From: Desulfobacula sp.
GTDB taxonomy: Bacteria > Desulfobacterota > Desulfobacteria > Desulfobacterales > Desulfobacteraceae
Assembly: GCA_029940245.1 (NCBI GenBank)
Contig: JAOZRF010000156.1
Coordinates: forward strand, 1-6,686
Length of the DNA stretch: 6,686 nt
Direction: 5' to 3'
Below, piece after piece: positions 1 to 6,615 of the stretch (position 1 is the first letter of the stretch; each line of letters starts with the position of its first letter). A model generated the notes under the pieces. That model was given only the letters and a program-made list of their open reading frames with translations, had not been told where the DNA came from and did no database searches. The position numbers and the translations under genes are program-made.

Positions 1-62
1 ATCTGGCGGGAATGGTAAAATCTTTAAAATTTAAGAAATAAGAGCAAAAAAATATCTCTCCT

Positions 63-920
63 CTATTTAGCTTTATCCAGTTTGTTTTCATTATATATCG
101 GACTTTGTTCAAACGGTTGAGTTTGATATTCAAATCGATGTTTTTCATGAAAAAATGAAGCCAAGGGCCTTGAGACACCAGCAATCCCATAATCCCTTGA
201 TCGTTGAACATTTTCAAGATCAATCATGGAAATCAGATTCTCCTGGCGCTGTCCTGCCTTCTGCACGATATTTCCTTTTGGATCAACAATCATGCTTTCT
301 CCTTTGCCACCATACCCAACCCCGTTGACACTGATCACATAACACTGATTTTGGATGGCCGCAGCCTGGCATAAAATGACTTCCTGAGAGCGTTCTTGTG
401 TTCCGGATGCTGTGGGTATAATAATTATTTGAGCACCTTTAAATACGAGGTCCCTGATAAGCTCGGGAAACCACAAGTCATAGCAATTACACAACCCTAT
501 CCTGCCGATATCAGGCAAGTCAAAAACAAGGGTTTTATTTCCTGAAATTGTTGTCTCATGAGGTCTCCAGGGATACATTTTCCTATAGGTTTCAATAAGT
601 TTACCGTCATCATTAATAACAGGACTTGCATTATAAATCTTATCACCCTGTTTTTCATAAATTGAACCGGGGATAAGGAATATATCGTTATCCTTGGCAA
701 CTTTTGAGCAAAACTCAGTAATAGGGTTTGGAATTTTTTGGGCTTTTTTCTCAAAATCAGACGCACCCTGAAAACACAGCTCCGGTGTCACTACAAGTTT
801 CACCCAGGGACTGTAATATTTTATCAACTCAATCTGCTTGACCATATTATTCAGATTCTTTTGTACATCATCCGGGTCAACTTCCACCTGGCAAGCTCCC
901 AACCCTAATAAACGGCTCAT
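63..920 (-). CDS. Nitrilase-superfamily carbon-nitrogen hydrolase (probable amidase)
   Basis: This is a cytoplasmic enzyme expected to hydrolyse a non-peptide C-N bond (amide, N-carbamoyl group or, less likely, nitrile) through a cysteine thioester. The 285-residue protein is full length for the single-domain family and has no signal peptide. The catalytic triad is visible: E47 in VVTPELCFQG, K114 in YRKMYPW and C146 in CNCYDLWFPE, with the accessory E122 in PHE. The conserved GAQIIIIPTASG strand follows the nucleophile. The YRK-x-x-PW-x-P-x-E arrangement resembles aliphatic amidases and formamidases, but the protein is shorter than those (about 340 residues) and the substrate cannot be assigned. 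The ATG at 920 overlaps the DppF-like stop as ATGA and has AAGGAG five bases upstream, so it is both coupled and strongly initiated. As last gene of the importer operon it probably processes the imported solute. The stop is TAG. Confidence 0.9.
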   Translation of the reverse strand: MSRLLGLGACQVEVDPDDVQKNLNNMVKQIELIKYYSPWVKLVVTPELCFQGASDFEKKAQKIPNPITEFCSKVAKDNDIFLIPGSIYEKQGDKIYNASPVINDDGKLIETYRKMYPWRPHETTISGNKTLVFDLPDIGRIGLCNCYDLWFPELIRDLVFKGAQIIIIPTASGTQERSQEVILCQAAAIQNQCYVISVNGVGYGGKGESMIVDPKGNIVQKAGQRQENLISMIDLENVQRSRDYGIAGVSRPLASFFHEKHRFEYQTQPFEQSPIYNENKLDKAK

Positions 921-1930
921 AATGACTCCTTACTGTTAATTAAAACACCCTGCTGCCATAATTCTTCCTGAAAGTGGCATCTTACCCAACTATTTTCATC
1001 GATCTTATAAACTATAGGATTTTTTTTACTACAGATATCTTTTTTATAATCGCATCTTGGATGGAAATGGCAGCCAGATGGCGGATCAGATAATTTAGGC
1101 ACTTCTCCTTTAAGTATCCCCAACTCTTTTCTTGATTCCGGGTCTGCAATGGGTACAGCATTTTTTAATGCTTTTGTATAAGGGTGTCTGGGTGTATCAA
1201 ACAATGATCCGGCATCCTGAACCTCAATGATCTGCCCGGCGTACATGACAGCCACTCTGCTGCAGACATGCTCTATAATACTTAAATCATGGCTGATAAA
1301 AAGATACGTCAGGTTTAATTTTTTCTGCAGATTTTTCATCAAACTTATGACTTGAGCCTGTACAGACACATCAAGCGCACTGGTTGCTTCATCAAACACG
1401 ATAAACTTCGGATTAGTTGCCAATGCTCTTGCAATACATATTCTTTGCTGTTGTCCCCCTGAAAATTCATGGGGATAACGAAAGATATGCTCCGGTCTTA
1501 AGTCCACAAGGTCAAGCAGTTTTACAGCCTGTTCAAGATAATTCTCTTTTGCAACACTTGAATTTAAATGCAATGCTTCACTTAATACTTTAAATATTGT
1601 CATCTTTGGATTTAAAGATGCTTTTGGATCCTGAAACACCATCTGCATTCTAGCTCTGTAAGGTTTAAGCACTTTACCATCTAATTGTCCTATATCTTCA
1701 CCCATAAATTCGATACGACCTGAATATAAGGGTGCAAGCCTCAGTATCGTTCGACCCAAAGTACTTTTCCCACATCCTGATTCACCTACCAGGCCAAGAC
1801 ATTCGCCCTCAATTATATTAAGATTGACATCACTGACTGCCTTAATCCAGAATTTTGGTTTCCCTAAAATAGATTTGTTATTGGGGAACCATGTGTTTAC
1901 CTGTTCCAGTTTAATGAGGGGATTATTCAT
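917..1930 (-). CDS. ABC importer ATPase, DppF/OppF type, with C-terminal four-cysteine domain
   Basis: This is the second ATPase of the importer and probable heterodimer partner of the DppD-like subunit. From the ATG at 1930 it has 337 residues. The ABC domain contains Walker A GESGCGKS (49-56), Q-loop Q100 in MVFQDP, signature FSGGQ (156-160), Walker B with D180 and E181, and H214 in FISHD. The C-terminal domain contains HPYTKALKNAVP and cysteines 287, 293, 300 and 318 in the same CX5CX6CX17C spacing as its partner. The start at 1930 is preferred because MNNPLIKLEQVNTWFP fits the usual DppF/OppF N-terminus and overlaps the upstream stop (ATGAATAA). The frame stays open to an ATG at 1975 and a TTG at 1990, inside the previous gene; no start has a good Shine-Dalgarno. 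The stop overlaps the amidase start as ATGA. Confidence 0.93.
   Translation of the reverse strand: MNNPLIKLEQVNTWFPNNKSILGKPKFWIKAVSDVNLNIIEGECLGLVGESGCGKSTLGRTILRLAPLYSGRIEFMGEDIGQLDGKVLKPYRARMQMVFQDPKASLNPKMTIFKVLSEALHLNSSVAKENYLEQAVKLLDLVDLRPEHIFRYPHEFSGGQQQRICIARALATNPKFIVFDEATSALDVSVQAQVISLMKNLQKKLNLTYLFISHDLSIIEHVCSRVAVMYAGQIIEVQDAGSLFDTPRHPYTKALKNAVPIADPESRKELGILKGEVPKLSDPPSGCHFHPRCDYKKDICSKKNPIVYKIDENSWVRCHFQEELWQQGVLINSKESL
926..931 (-). promoter_or_regulatory. Strong ribosome binding site of the amidase, inside the DppF-like gene
   Basis: The minus strand reads AAGGAG, then TCATT, then ATG at 920. The site is embedded in the last codons of the DppF-like ATPase gene and is the best Shine-Dalgarno after that of the binding protein. 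The amidase can therefore be translated well beyond what the coupled ATGA overlap alone would allow, supporting the start at 920. Confidence 0.8.
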
Positions 1931-2990
1931 GTCTGTTTTCTTTGTGATTTTGTTTGTATAAAAAACATGAAACATTGTGGTTGTCTTCAAATTTCAAACT
2001 TTCCGGCTTTTGTTTCCGGCAAATATTCATGATATGGTCACATCTGCGATGGAAACGGCAACCCACAGGGGGATTAACCAGATCTGGAATGATACCTGGG
2101 ACAAAAGACAAAGGCTCATTTTTACCCAGTTTTGGAACTGCTTTTAAAAGTCCTTTGGTATAGGGATGCAAAGGGTTGGCAAATATTTTTTTTGTTTCGG
2201 CAATTTCAACAATTCTGCCCGCATACATAACAGCCACCCTGTCGCAGATCTGGGCTGCAATGCCCAGATCATGGGTGATAAACAAAATAGCTGTTTGTTT
2301 GTTTTTACACAAATCTTTCATCAGTTTTAAAATATGGGCCTGTACTGTCACATCCAGAGCACTGGTTGCCTCATCTGCAATTAATATTTCAGGAGAAGAA
2401 ATCAGGGCCATGGCAATCCGATATCGCTGAGCCATACCACCACTGATCTCATTTGCATATAATTTAAGCGTTCGCTTGATATCTGTAAGACCTACTTCAT
2501 TTAATTTTTCTTTGGCAATTGTTTCAATAGCCTGTTTTTGACTGCAATGAGTTTTTTGCTTTAAATCTTCAACTGCAGCGGATAAGTAAAGACGGATGAG
2601 TCTAAAAATCTGTTCTCCAAGGGTAAAAACCGGATTAATACTTGACTGAGGGTTTTGAAATACCATGGAAATCCGGTTGCCGCGAATCCTCTGGAGTTCT
2701 TTGTCTGACATCAACAACAGATCATTTTCAGCAAACAATACTTGCCCCTTGGTCTCTCCTGAACGTCCTGGTATCAGGTTAAGTAAGGATCTAGCCGTCA
2801 CACTTTTACCAGATCCTGTTTCACCGACCAGTGCCAGTATTTCTTTAGGAAATAGATCAAAGTTAACACCTTCAAGGATTTTTGCCTGACCCCGCGGAAT
2901 ATTAAACGCAACATTCAAATCCCTGACCTTCAGAACGGGTTCAACTTCAGAAGCCGGCTTTAGATTTTTATTTAAAGTAATATTATTCAC
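1923..2990 (-). CDS. ABC importer ATPase, DppD/OppD type, with C-terminal four-cysteine domain
   Basis: This is one of two ATP-hydrolysing subunits that drive the importer from the cytoplasmic face. Of 355 residues, about 19-265 form the ABC domain: Walker A GETGSGKS (56-63), Q-loop Q112 in MVFQNP, signature ISGGM (182-186), Walker B LIADE with D206 and catalytic E207, and switch H240 in FITHD. All needed residues are present. The oligopeptide-transporter C-terminal domain follows (HPYTKGLLKAVP at 275-286). It ends with cysteines 311, 317, 324 and 342 in a CX5CX6CX17C pattern, as in DppD-type proteins reported to bind a 4Fe-4S cluster. The start is the GTG at 2990: an in-frame TGA lies just upstream and no in-frame ATG exists near the N-terminus; a weak GGA sits about ten bases before it. 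The stop overlaps the next ATPase start by eight bases. It should form a heterodimer with the DppF-like protein. Confidence 0.94.
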   Translation of the reverse strand: MNNITLNKNLKPASEVEPVLKVRDLNVAFNIPRGQAKILEGVNFDLFPKEILALVGETGSGKSVTARSLLNLIPGRSGETKGQVLFAENDLLLMSDKELQRIRGNRISMVFQNPQSSINPVFTLGEQIFRLIRLYLSAAVEDLKQKTHCSQKQAIETIAKEKLNEVGLTDIKRTLKLYANEISGGMAQRYRIAMALISSPEILIADEATSALDVTVQAHILKLMKDLCKNKQTAILFITHDLGIAAQICDRVAVMYAGRIVEIAETKKIFANPLHPYTKGLLKAVPKLGKNEPLSFVPGIIPDLVNPPVGCRFHRRCDHIMNICRKQKPESLKFEDNHNVSCFLYKQNHKENRHE

Positions 2991-3025
2991 TATTCATTTT
3001 TCCGATATGTTCGAATTTTTAAACA

Positions 3026-3940
3026 TCACCCTTTGGAATCAAAAATATCTTTTAGTGCATCGCCAAATATATTGAATGCAATAACCACCATAAACATTGC
3101 ACACCCAGGGACTATTGAGATCCACCATTCCGAAAGAATATTGGGTGCCCCTTCCCACACCATTAATCCCCAGTCTGCCATGGGAGGTTGAGTACCAAGG
3201 CCTATAAAACTTAACAGACCGATAGCAATTATTGCCGGCCCCAGATCCAGAAGAATCATAACCAGGACAGGGGTCATGATATTGGGTAAAAGATGGCGGA
3301 ATATAATATACAACTTCCCATAACCGAGCATCTGGGCGGCTTCAACATAGAGCGTCTGTTTTATTGAGAGAACCTCTCCCTGCACCAGTCTTGTATACCA
3401 GGGCCACCAGGGGATAATTAAAGCAATGATTGCCGTGAACCACCCGGCACCGATGAGAATGGAAATCGCCATGGCAATAAGGGTGGAGGGAAAGGACAAA
3501 AACAATTCAACTACCCGTGATATCACGGCTCCTGATATTCCTTCATTATATCCGGCCCAGAGTCCTAAAGGAACGCCGATGAGTGCTGCAAAAAAAACGA
3601 TACAGACACCGCCAAAAAGAGAAATACGCCCACCCCAGATCACGCGGCTTAGCATATCCCTGCCATAAACATCTGTTCCAAGAAAGTAGCTTGGCGAAGG
3701 GGCCTGCAGACGGTGTTCAAGATTAACCGCTCCCTGGCCCTGTTCGGGGTAAGGCGCGATCCAGGGAGCAAACAATACTGCCACCAGTGCCAGAACCAGT
3801 ATGATTAATGATAAAAAAGCTGCTTTGCGTTTTAGCAAACGTCGTAATTGAAACCATTTCACCTTTCTGTGTTCTTGAATCACTTTTTGTGCCATTATGT
3901 CATATGAATCTGTTTGCATAGCCATAGGGTTTTCTTTCAT
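3026..3940 (-). CDS. ABC importer inner-membrane permease, DppC/OppC type
   Basis: This is the second half of the membrane channel, partner of the DppB-like protein. The 304-residue protein opens with a cytoplasmic tail and an OppC-type N-terminal segment (RRLLKRKAAF, then a helix at about 42-63 ending in APWIAPY). Landmarks of the subfamily follow in order: LGTDVYGRDMLSRVIWGGR (88-105), the EAA loop starting EAAQMLGYG (200-208) and reaching HLLPN (216-220), LSFIGLGTQPPMADWG (243-258), and the C-terminal AFNIFGDALKDIFD. The ATG at 3940 is chosen because it overlaps the upstream stop as ATGA; in-frame ATGs at 3925 and 3919 are possible, and none has a strong Shine-Dalgarno. A 35-base gap separates it from the first ATPase gene. 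Family and role are secure; the substrate is not determined by this subunit. Confidence 0.94.
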   Translation of the reverse strand: MKENPMAMQTDSYDIMAQKVIQEHRKVKWFQLRRLLKRKAAFLSLIILVLALVAVLFAPWIAPYPEQGQGAVNLEHRLQAPSPSYFLGTDVYGRDMLSRVIWGGRISLFGGVCIVFFAALIGVPLGLWAGYNEGISGAVISRVVELFLSFPSTLIAMAISILIGAGWFTAIIALIIPWWPWYTRLVQGEVLSIKQTLYVEAAQMLGYGKLYIIFRHLLPNIMTPVLVMILLDLGPAIIAIGLLSFIGLGTQPPMADWGLMVWEGAPNILSEWWISIVPGCAMFMVVIAFNIFGDALKDIFDSKG

Positions 3941-4974
3941 TTTATTCTTGGATCAACGATTCGCCTGAGAATATCCATTATTGTATTTGCGATCACATAC
4001 ACGGTGCCTATCATGAGGGTAACTCCCATTAAAGCTGTGTAATCAAGGCTCATAATTGCAGCCAGAGAATAATACCCGATCCCGGGCCAGTTAAAAATCA
4101 TTTCCACATAAAAGGTTGCAAGTAAAATGAGCGCAACAGACAAACCAATAACGGTCAATACCGGTGAAAGAGCATTTCTAAGCCCATAGTAGAAAAACAG
4201 GACTCCCTCGCTGATACCCGAGGCCCTGGCTGCCAGAATATAATCCTGATCCATGACATCCAGTAAAGAGGAACGGGTCAGCCTGGCAATAATCCCCATA
4301 GGCCCGACAAACAGCGCTGTCACAGGAAGTACCATATGCCAGGAAACATTGAAAAAAGCCTTAAAATTTCCTGCAATCAATGTATCAACCATGCTGAATC
4401 CGGTGATATTCTGTATGGGGTTGGAAAATTCCAGAAAAGAATCTATCCGCCCCTGTAATGGGAACCATCCCAGATAATTAAAAAAGAACAATTGTAATAA
4501 AAGGGCAAGAAAAAAAATGGGAATGGACACGGCTGCCGATGTAAACCATTTTATGGTTTCATCTATCATACTGCCCTGGAAATAGGCTGCAATCACTCCA
4601 AAAGATACTCCAAAAAAAGCTGCAATAAAAAGTGCCCACAATACCAGTTCAAAAGACATGGGAATTTTTTCCATCAAATCCTTAAAAACCGGGCGATGGG
4701 TTCGCAAAGAAATCCCCATATCTGCATGGATCAATCGTCCCATATACCTTTTGTATTGGACAACCAACGGTTTATCCAGACCCAGCTCTATTCTGGCACG
4801 TTCGATTTGTTCAGGTTTTGCATTCCCGCCAATGTAAAGCGCTGCTGCATCACCGGGCAGGGATCTGGTAAAAAAGAACACCAGAGTACTTAAGACAATA
4901 AGTAACGCAATCAAGCCGACAAATCGTTTACAAAGAAACAACAGCATGGGATTTACAACTTTCTTTTTTATCAC
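3937..4974 (-). CDS. ABC importer inner-membrane permease, DppB/OppB type
   Basis: This is one half of the membrane channel that passes the solute into the cytoplasm. The 345-residue protein has the layout of the binding-protein-dependent transport family: a first membrane helix at about residues 18-36, the conserved TRSLPGDAA just after it, a periplasmic stretch, then five more hydrophobic segments near 110-131, 145-167, 213-232, 272-294 and 315-336. An EAA-type coupling loop that contacts an ATPase is seen as AARASG at 248-253, with the loop running to about 271. The start is uncertain. The GTG at 4974 has GGGGA four bases upstream, but that sequence is buried in a stem-loop. The ATG at 4947 (MLLFLCKRF) matches where DppB-like proteins usually begin, but has only a poor AGAAAG upstream; it would give 336 residues. 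The stop overlaps the next gene as ATGA, implying translational coupling with its partner permease. Confidence 0.92.
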   Translation of the reverse strand: MIKKKVVNPMLLFLCKRFVGLIALLIVLSTLVFFFTRSLPGDAAALYIGGNAKPEQIERARIELGLDKPLVVQYKRYMGRLIHADMGISLRTHRPVFKDLMEKIPMSFELVLWALFIAAFFGVSFGVIAAYFQGSMIDETIKWFTSAAVSIPIFFLALLLQLFFFNYLGWFPLQGRIDSFLEFSNPIQNITGFSMVDTLIAGNFKAFFNVSWHMVLPVTALFVGPMGIIARLTRSSLLDVMDQDYILAARASGISEGVLFFYYGLRNALSPVLTVIGLSVALILLATFYVEMIFNWPGIGYYSLAAIMSLDYTALMGVTLMIGTVYVIANTIMDILRRIVDPRIK

Positions 4975-4976
4975 AG

Positions 4977-5024
4977 CATCCCCGGACCAGCATCAAGGGG
5001 AGTTATGAATCCGGTCCAGAGACG
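4977..5024 (-). promoter_or_regulatory. Intercistronic stem-loop between the binding-protein and first permease genes
   Basis: In the minus-strand transcript, bases 5024-5011 pair with 4990-4977 to form a continuous 14-base-pair stem with four G-U wobbles and a 20-base loop (5010-4991). The core is GGACCGG pairing with CUGGUCC. No T-run follows, so it is not an intrinsic terminator. It sits inside the 78-base gap after the binding-protein stop and ends three bases before the permease GTG at 4974, burying the GGGGA (4983-4979) that would serve as its Shine-Dalgarno. Hairpins at this place in binding-protein operons can protect the upstream mRNA from 3' exonucleases or lower downstream expression; either role here is inference. 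Confidence 0.6.
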
Positions 5025-5052
5025 GCCATGACAGGTTTAATATGGAATCTTA

Positions 5053-6603
5053 TTATTCAATATACATTTCATATAAGAAAGGCACATTGGGATATGCCGG
5101 ATTCATAACAAATCCTTGCAATTTTTTATTCATGGGCCAGTTGGTTGTAATATCAACCACCCAGGCAACCGGGACATCTTTTTGAATCATATTCTGGGCT
5201 TTTACATAGAGATCCAGAGATTTTTCAGGATTGGACCCGGTGGTTTCATACGCTTCACGGATCATTTTATCATAGCTTGAATTTTTGTAATATGCCAAAT
5301 TCCAGACCGGTTTTTCGCCTTCATCATGGAGTAATGAATAAAGAGTTTCATAGGGATCACTATAGGTTGGCCACCAGAGTAAAAGAAAAATATCCTGGGC
5401 TGTTTTGGGATCTTTTTTAGCCATTGTCCATTGAGTGCTCCACGCCAGTGCCTTAATTTCAACATCCACCCCTATTTTCTTAAATTCACTCTGAATCAAG
5501 GGTGCAAATCTTGCTTCCTGTACATTTTCAGCCGCATAGGTCAGTGTTAATTTGAATCCGCCGCCCGCATGACCGGCCTCGGTAAGAAGTTTTTTTGCAA
5601 GTTCAAGATCGTACTTATACTGAAAAACATCTTTTGTACCGCCAAACTGTCCCTGGGGGACAGGGCCTCTTGCCTGACTTGCATTCCCGTTAAAGCCTAT
5701 GGTAATAATATCATCATAAGGTATTGCATGGGCCAGGGCTTTTCTAACCTTCACATTGTCTAAGGGAGGACGTGTGGTGTTGAAAAATGCCATGTAATTC
5801 TGGTAACTTGGTCCATACAATACTTTTGTTGTTTTGCCATTTTTAACAGAAAGATAACTGTCCAGGGGGATTCTGCCAACCAGCATTGCCTGGCCTGCCT
5901 GGAGCATCTGAAGCTGGGTCAAAGCTTGCTTGGTGTATTTTACCAGGATATTCTCAATGTGTTTTCCTTCCCAGCCACCCCAATAATCATTAAACTTTGC
6001 CAGCATCCAGGATTCCCCGTTTTTATAATTCTTCAGGGTATAAGGTCCTGATCCGGCATCATTTCCTTCATTAAACCATGCTGAATCCTTGTCACCAACT
6101 TTTGGACTCATCATATAGGATGCATAAGCAGATGCAGCAATCTGGGGTAATGGCACCGGTTTTTTCAGAACGAGTGTCACTGTATAATCGTCAATAATCA
6201 GAATGTCTTTTAGATCAGCCCAGATAAATGCAGCACCCTTACCTATTTTTTTTGTTCTTTCAATGGAAAACTTCACAGCCTTAGCTGTAAAAGCTGTACC
6301 ATCATGGAATTTAACCCCTTTTCTTAAGGTAAATGTATATTCCAAGCCATCTTTTGAAGCAGTATAGCCTGTGGCAAGCACAAAGCTGAAAAGCTCTTTG
6401 CTGCCCGGGGGGTTCACTTTGATTAATGTTTCATAGATATTTGCCATATAACCCAGCTCTGTGGAATAGGAAACACTTGGATCAAGTGTTGTAATGCCAT
6501 AGGGTGATGCAAACACCATGTTTTTTTCTGCTGCCCATGAACTTGTGGTCAGCAAAAGGACTATCAATACCAAAAAAATAATTTTAAAGAACCGATTAAT
6601 CAT
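5053..6603 (-). CDS. Periplasmic solute-binding protein of a peptide/nickel-type ABC importer (SBP family 5)
   Basis: This protein captures the solute in the periplasm and delivers it to the permease pair encoded next. The ATG at 6603 is chosen over the in-frame ATG at 6615 because GGAGGT lies five bases upstream of it, and the 6615 ATG falls inside that ribosome binding site; this gives 516 residues. Residues 1-24 form a Sec signal peptide: basic start (MINRFFK), hydrophobic core, and probable SWA/AE cleavage, with no lipobox cysteine. Family 5 signatures are visible: GVKFHDGTAFTAKAVKFSIE near residues 96-115, GSGPYTL near 184-190 and DNVKVRKALAHAI in the middle. The C-terminal lobe has WWPTYSDP at 410-417; by alignment from memory T413 replaces the aspartate that binds the peptide N-terminus in DppA/OppA. 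Length is normal for the family. The importer class is secure, the substrate is not: peptides, amides, opines, glycosides or metal chelates are all handled by this family. Confidence 0.93.
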   Translation of the reverse strand: MINRFFKIIFLVLIVLLLTTSSWAAEKNMVFASPYGITTLDPSVSYSTELGYMANIYETLIKVNPPGSKELFSFVLATGYTASKDGLEYTFTLRKGVKFHDGTAFTAKAVKFSIERTKKIGKGAAFIWADLKDILIIDDYTVTLVLKKPVPLPQIAASAYASYMMSPKVGDKDSAWFNEGNDAGSGPYTLKNYKNGESWMLAKFNDYWGGWEGKHIENILVKYTKQALTQLQMLQAGQAMLVGRIPLDSYLSVKNGKTTKVLYGPSYQNYMAFFNTTRPPLDNVKVRKALAHAIPYDDIITIGFNGNASQARGPVPQGQFGGTKDVFQYKYDLELAKKLLTEAGHAGGGFKLTLTYAAENVQEARFAPLIQSEFKKIGVDVEIKALAWSTQWTMAKKDPKTAQDIFLLLWWPTYSDPYETLYSLLHDEGEKPVWNLAYYKNSSYDKMIREAYETTGSNPEKSLDLYVKAQNMIQKDVPVAWVVDITTNWPMNKKLQGFVMNPAYPNVPFLYEMYIE

Positions 6604-6607
6604 TTCT

Positions 6608-6613
6608 ACCTCC
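6608..6613 (-). promoter_or_regulatory. Strong ribosome binding site of the solute-binding protein
   Basis: The minus strand reads GGAGGT, then AGAA, then ATG at 6603. This near-perfect Shine-Dalgarno at ideal spacing decides the start codon: the ATG four codons upstream (6615) overlaps the site itself and has no comparable sequence before it. High translation of the binding protein relative to the membrane genes is usual for such operons. Confidence 0.85.
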
Positions 6614-6615
6614 AT

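Noticed and set aside
1..62. Possible terminator after the amidase (T-run at minus-strand 54-48 and an AT-rich imperfect palindrome at 22-35)
   Set aside because: No GC-rich stem precedes the T-run; the palindrome is mismatched and made almost only of A-T pairs. The transcript may continue beyond the window.
497..766. 89-codon minus-strand frame inside the amidase gene
   Set aside because: It overlaps in another frame the region coding for the catalytic lysine and glutamate blocks of the amidase; no domain or ribosome binding site is seen.
917..2990. Repeated similarity between the two ATPase genes as a recent tandem duplication
   Set aside because: The similarity is limited to family motifs; signature, linker and C-terminal sequences have diverged as expected for ancient D and F paralogues.
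1954..4893. Open frames of 65-84 codons on the plus strand (for example 1954-2163, 2176-2430, 3426-3668, 4253-4477)
   Set aside because: Each lies wholly opposite a well-supported transporter gene, shows no family motif, and has the odd composition of an antisense shadow.
4977..5024. Intrinsic terminator between the binding-protein and permease genes
   Set aside because: The stem is followed by GCTGTGATAAAA with no T-run on the transcribed strand, so Rho-independent termination is not supported.
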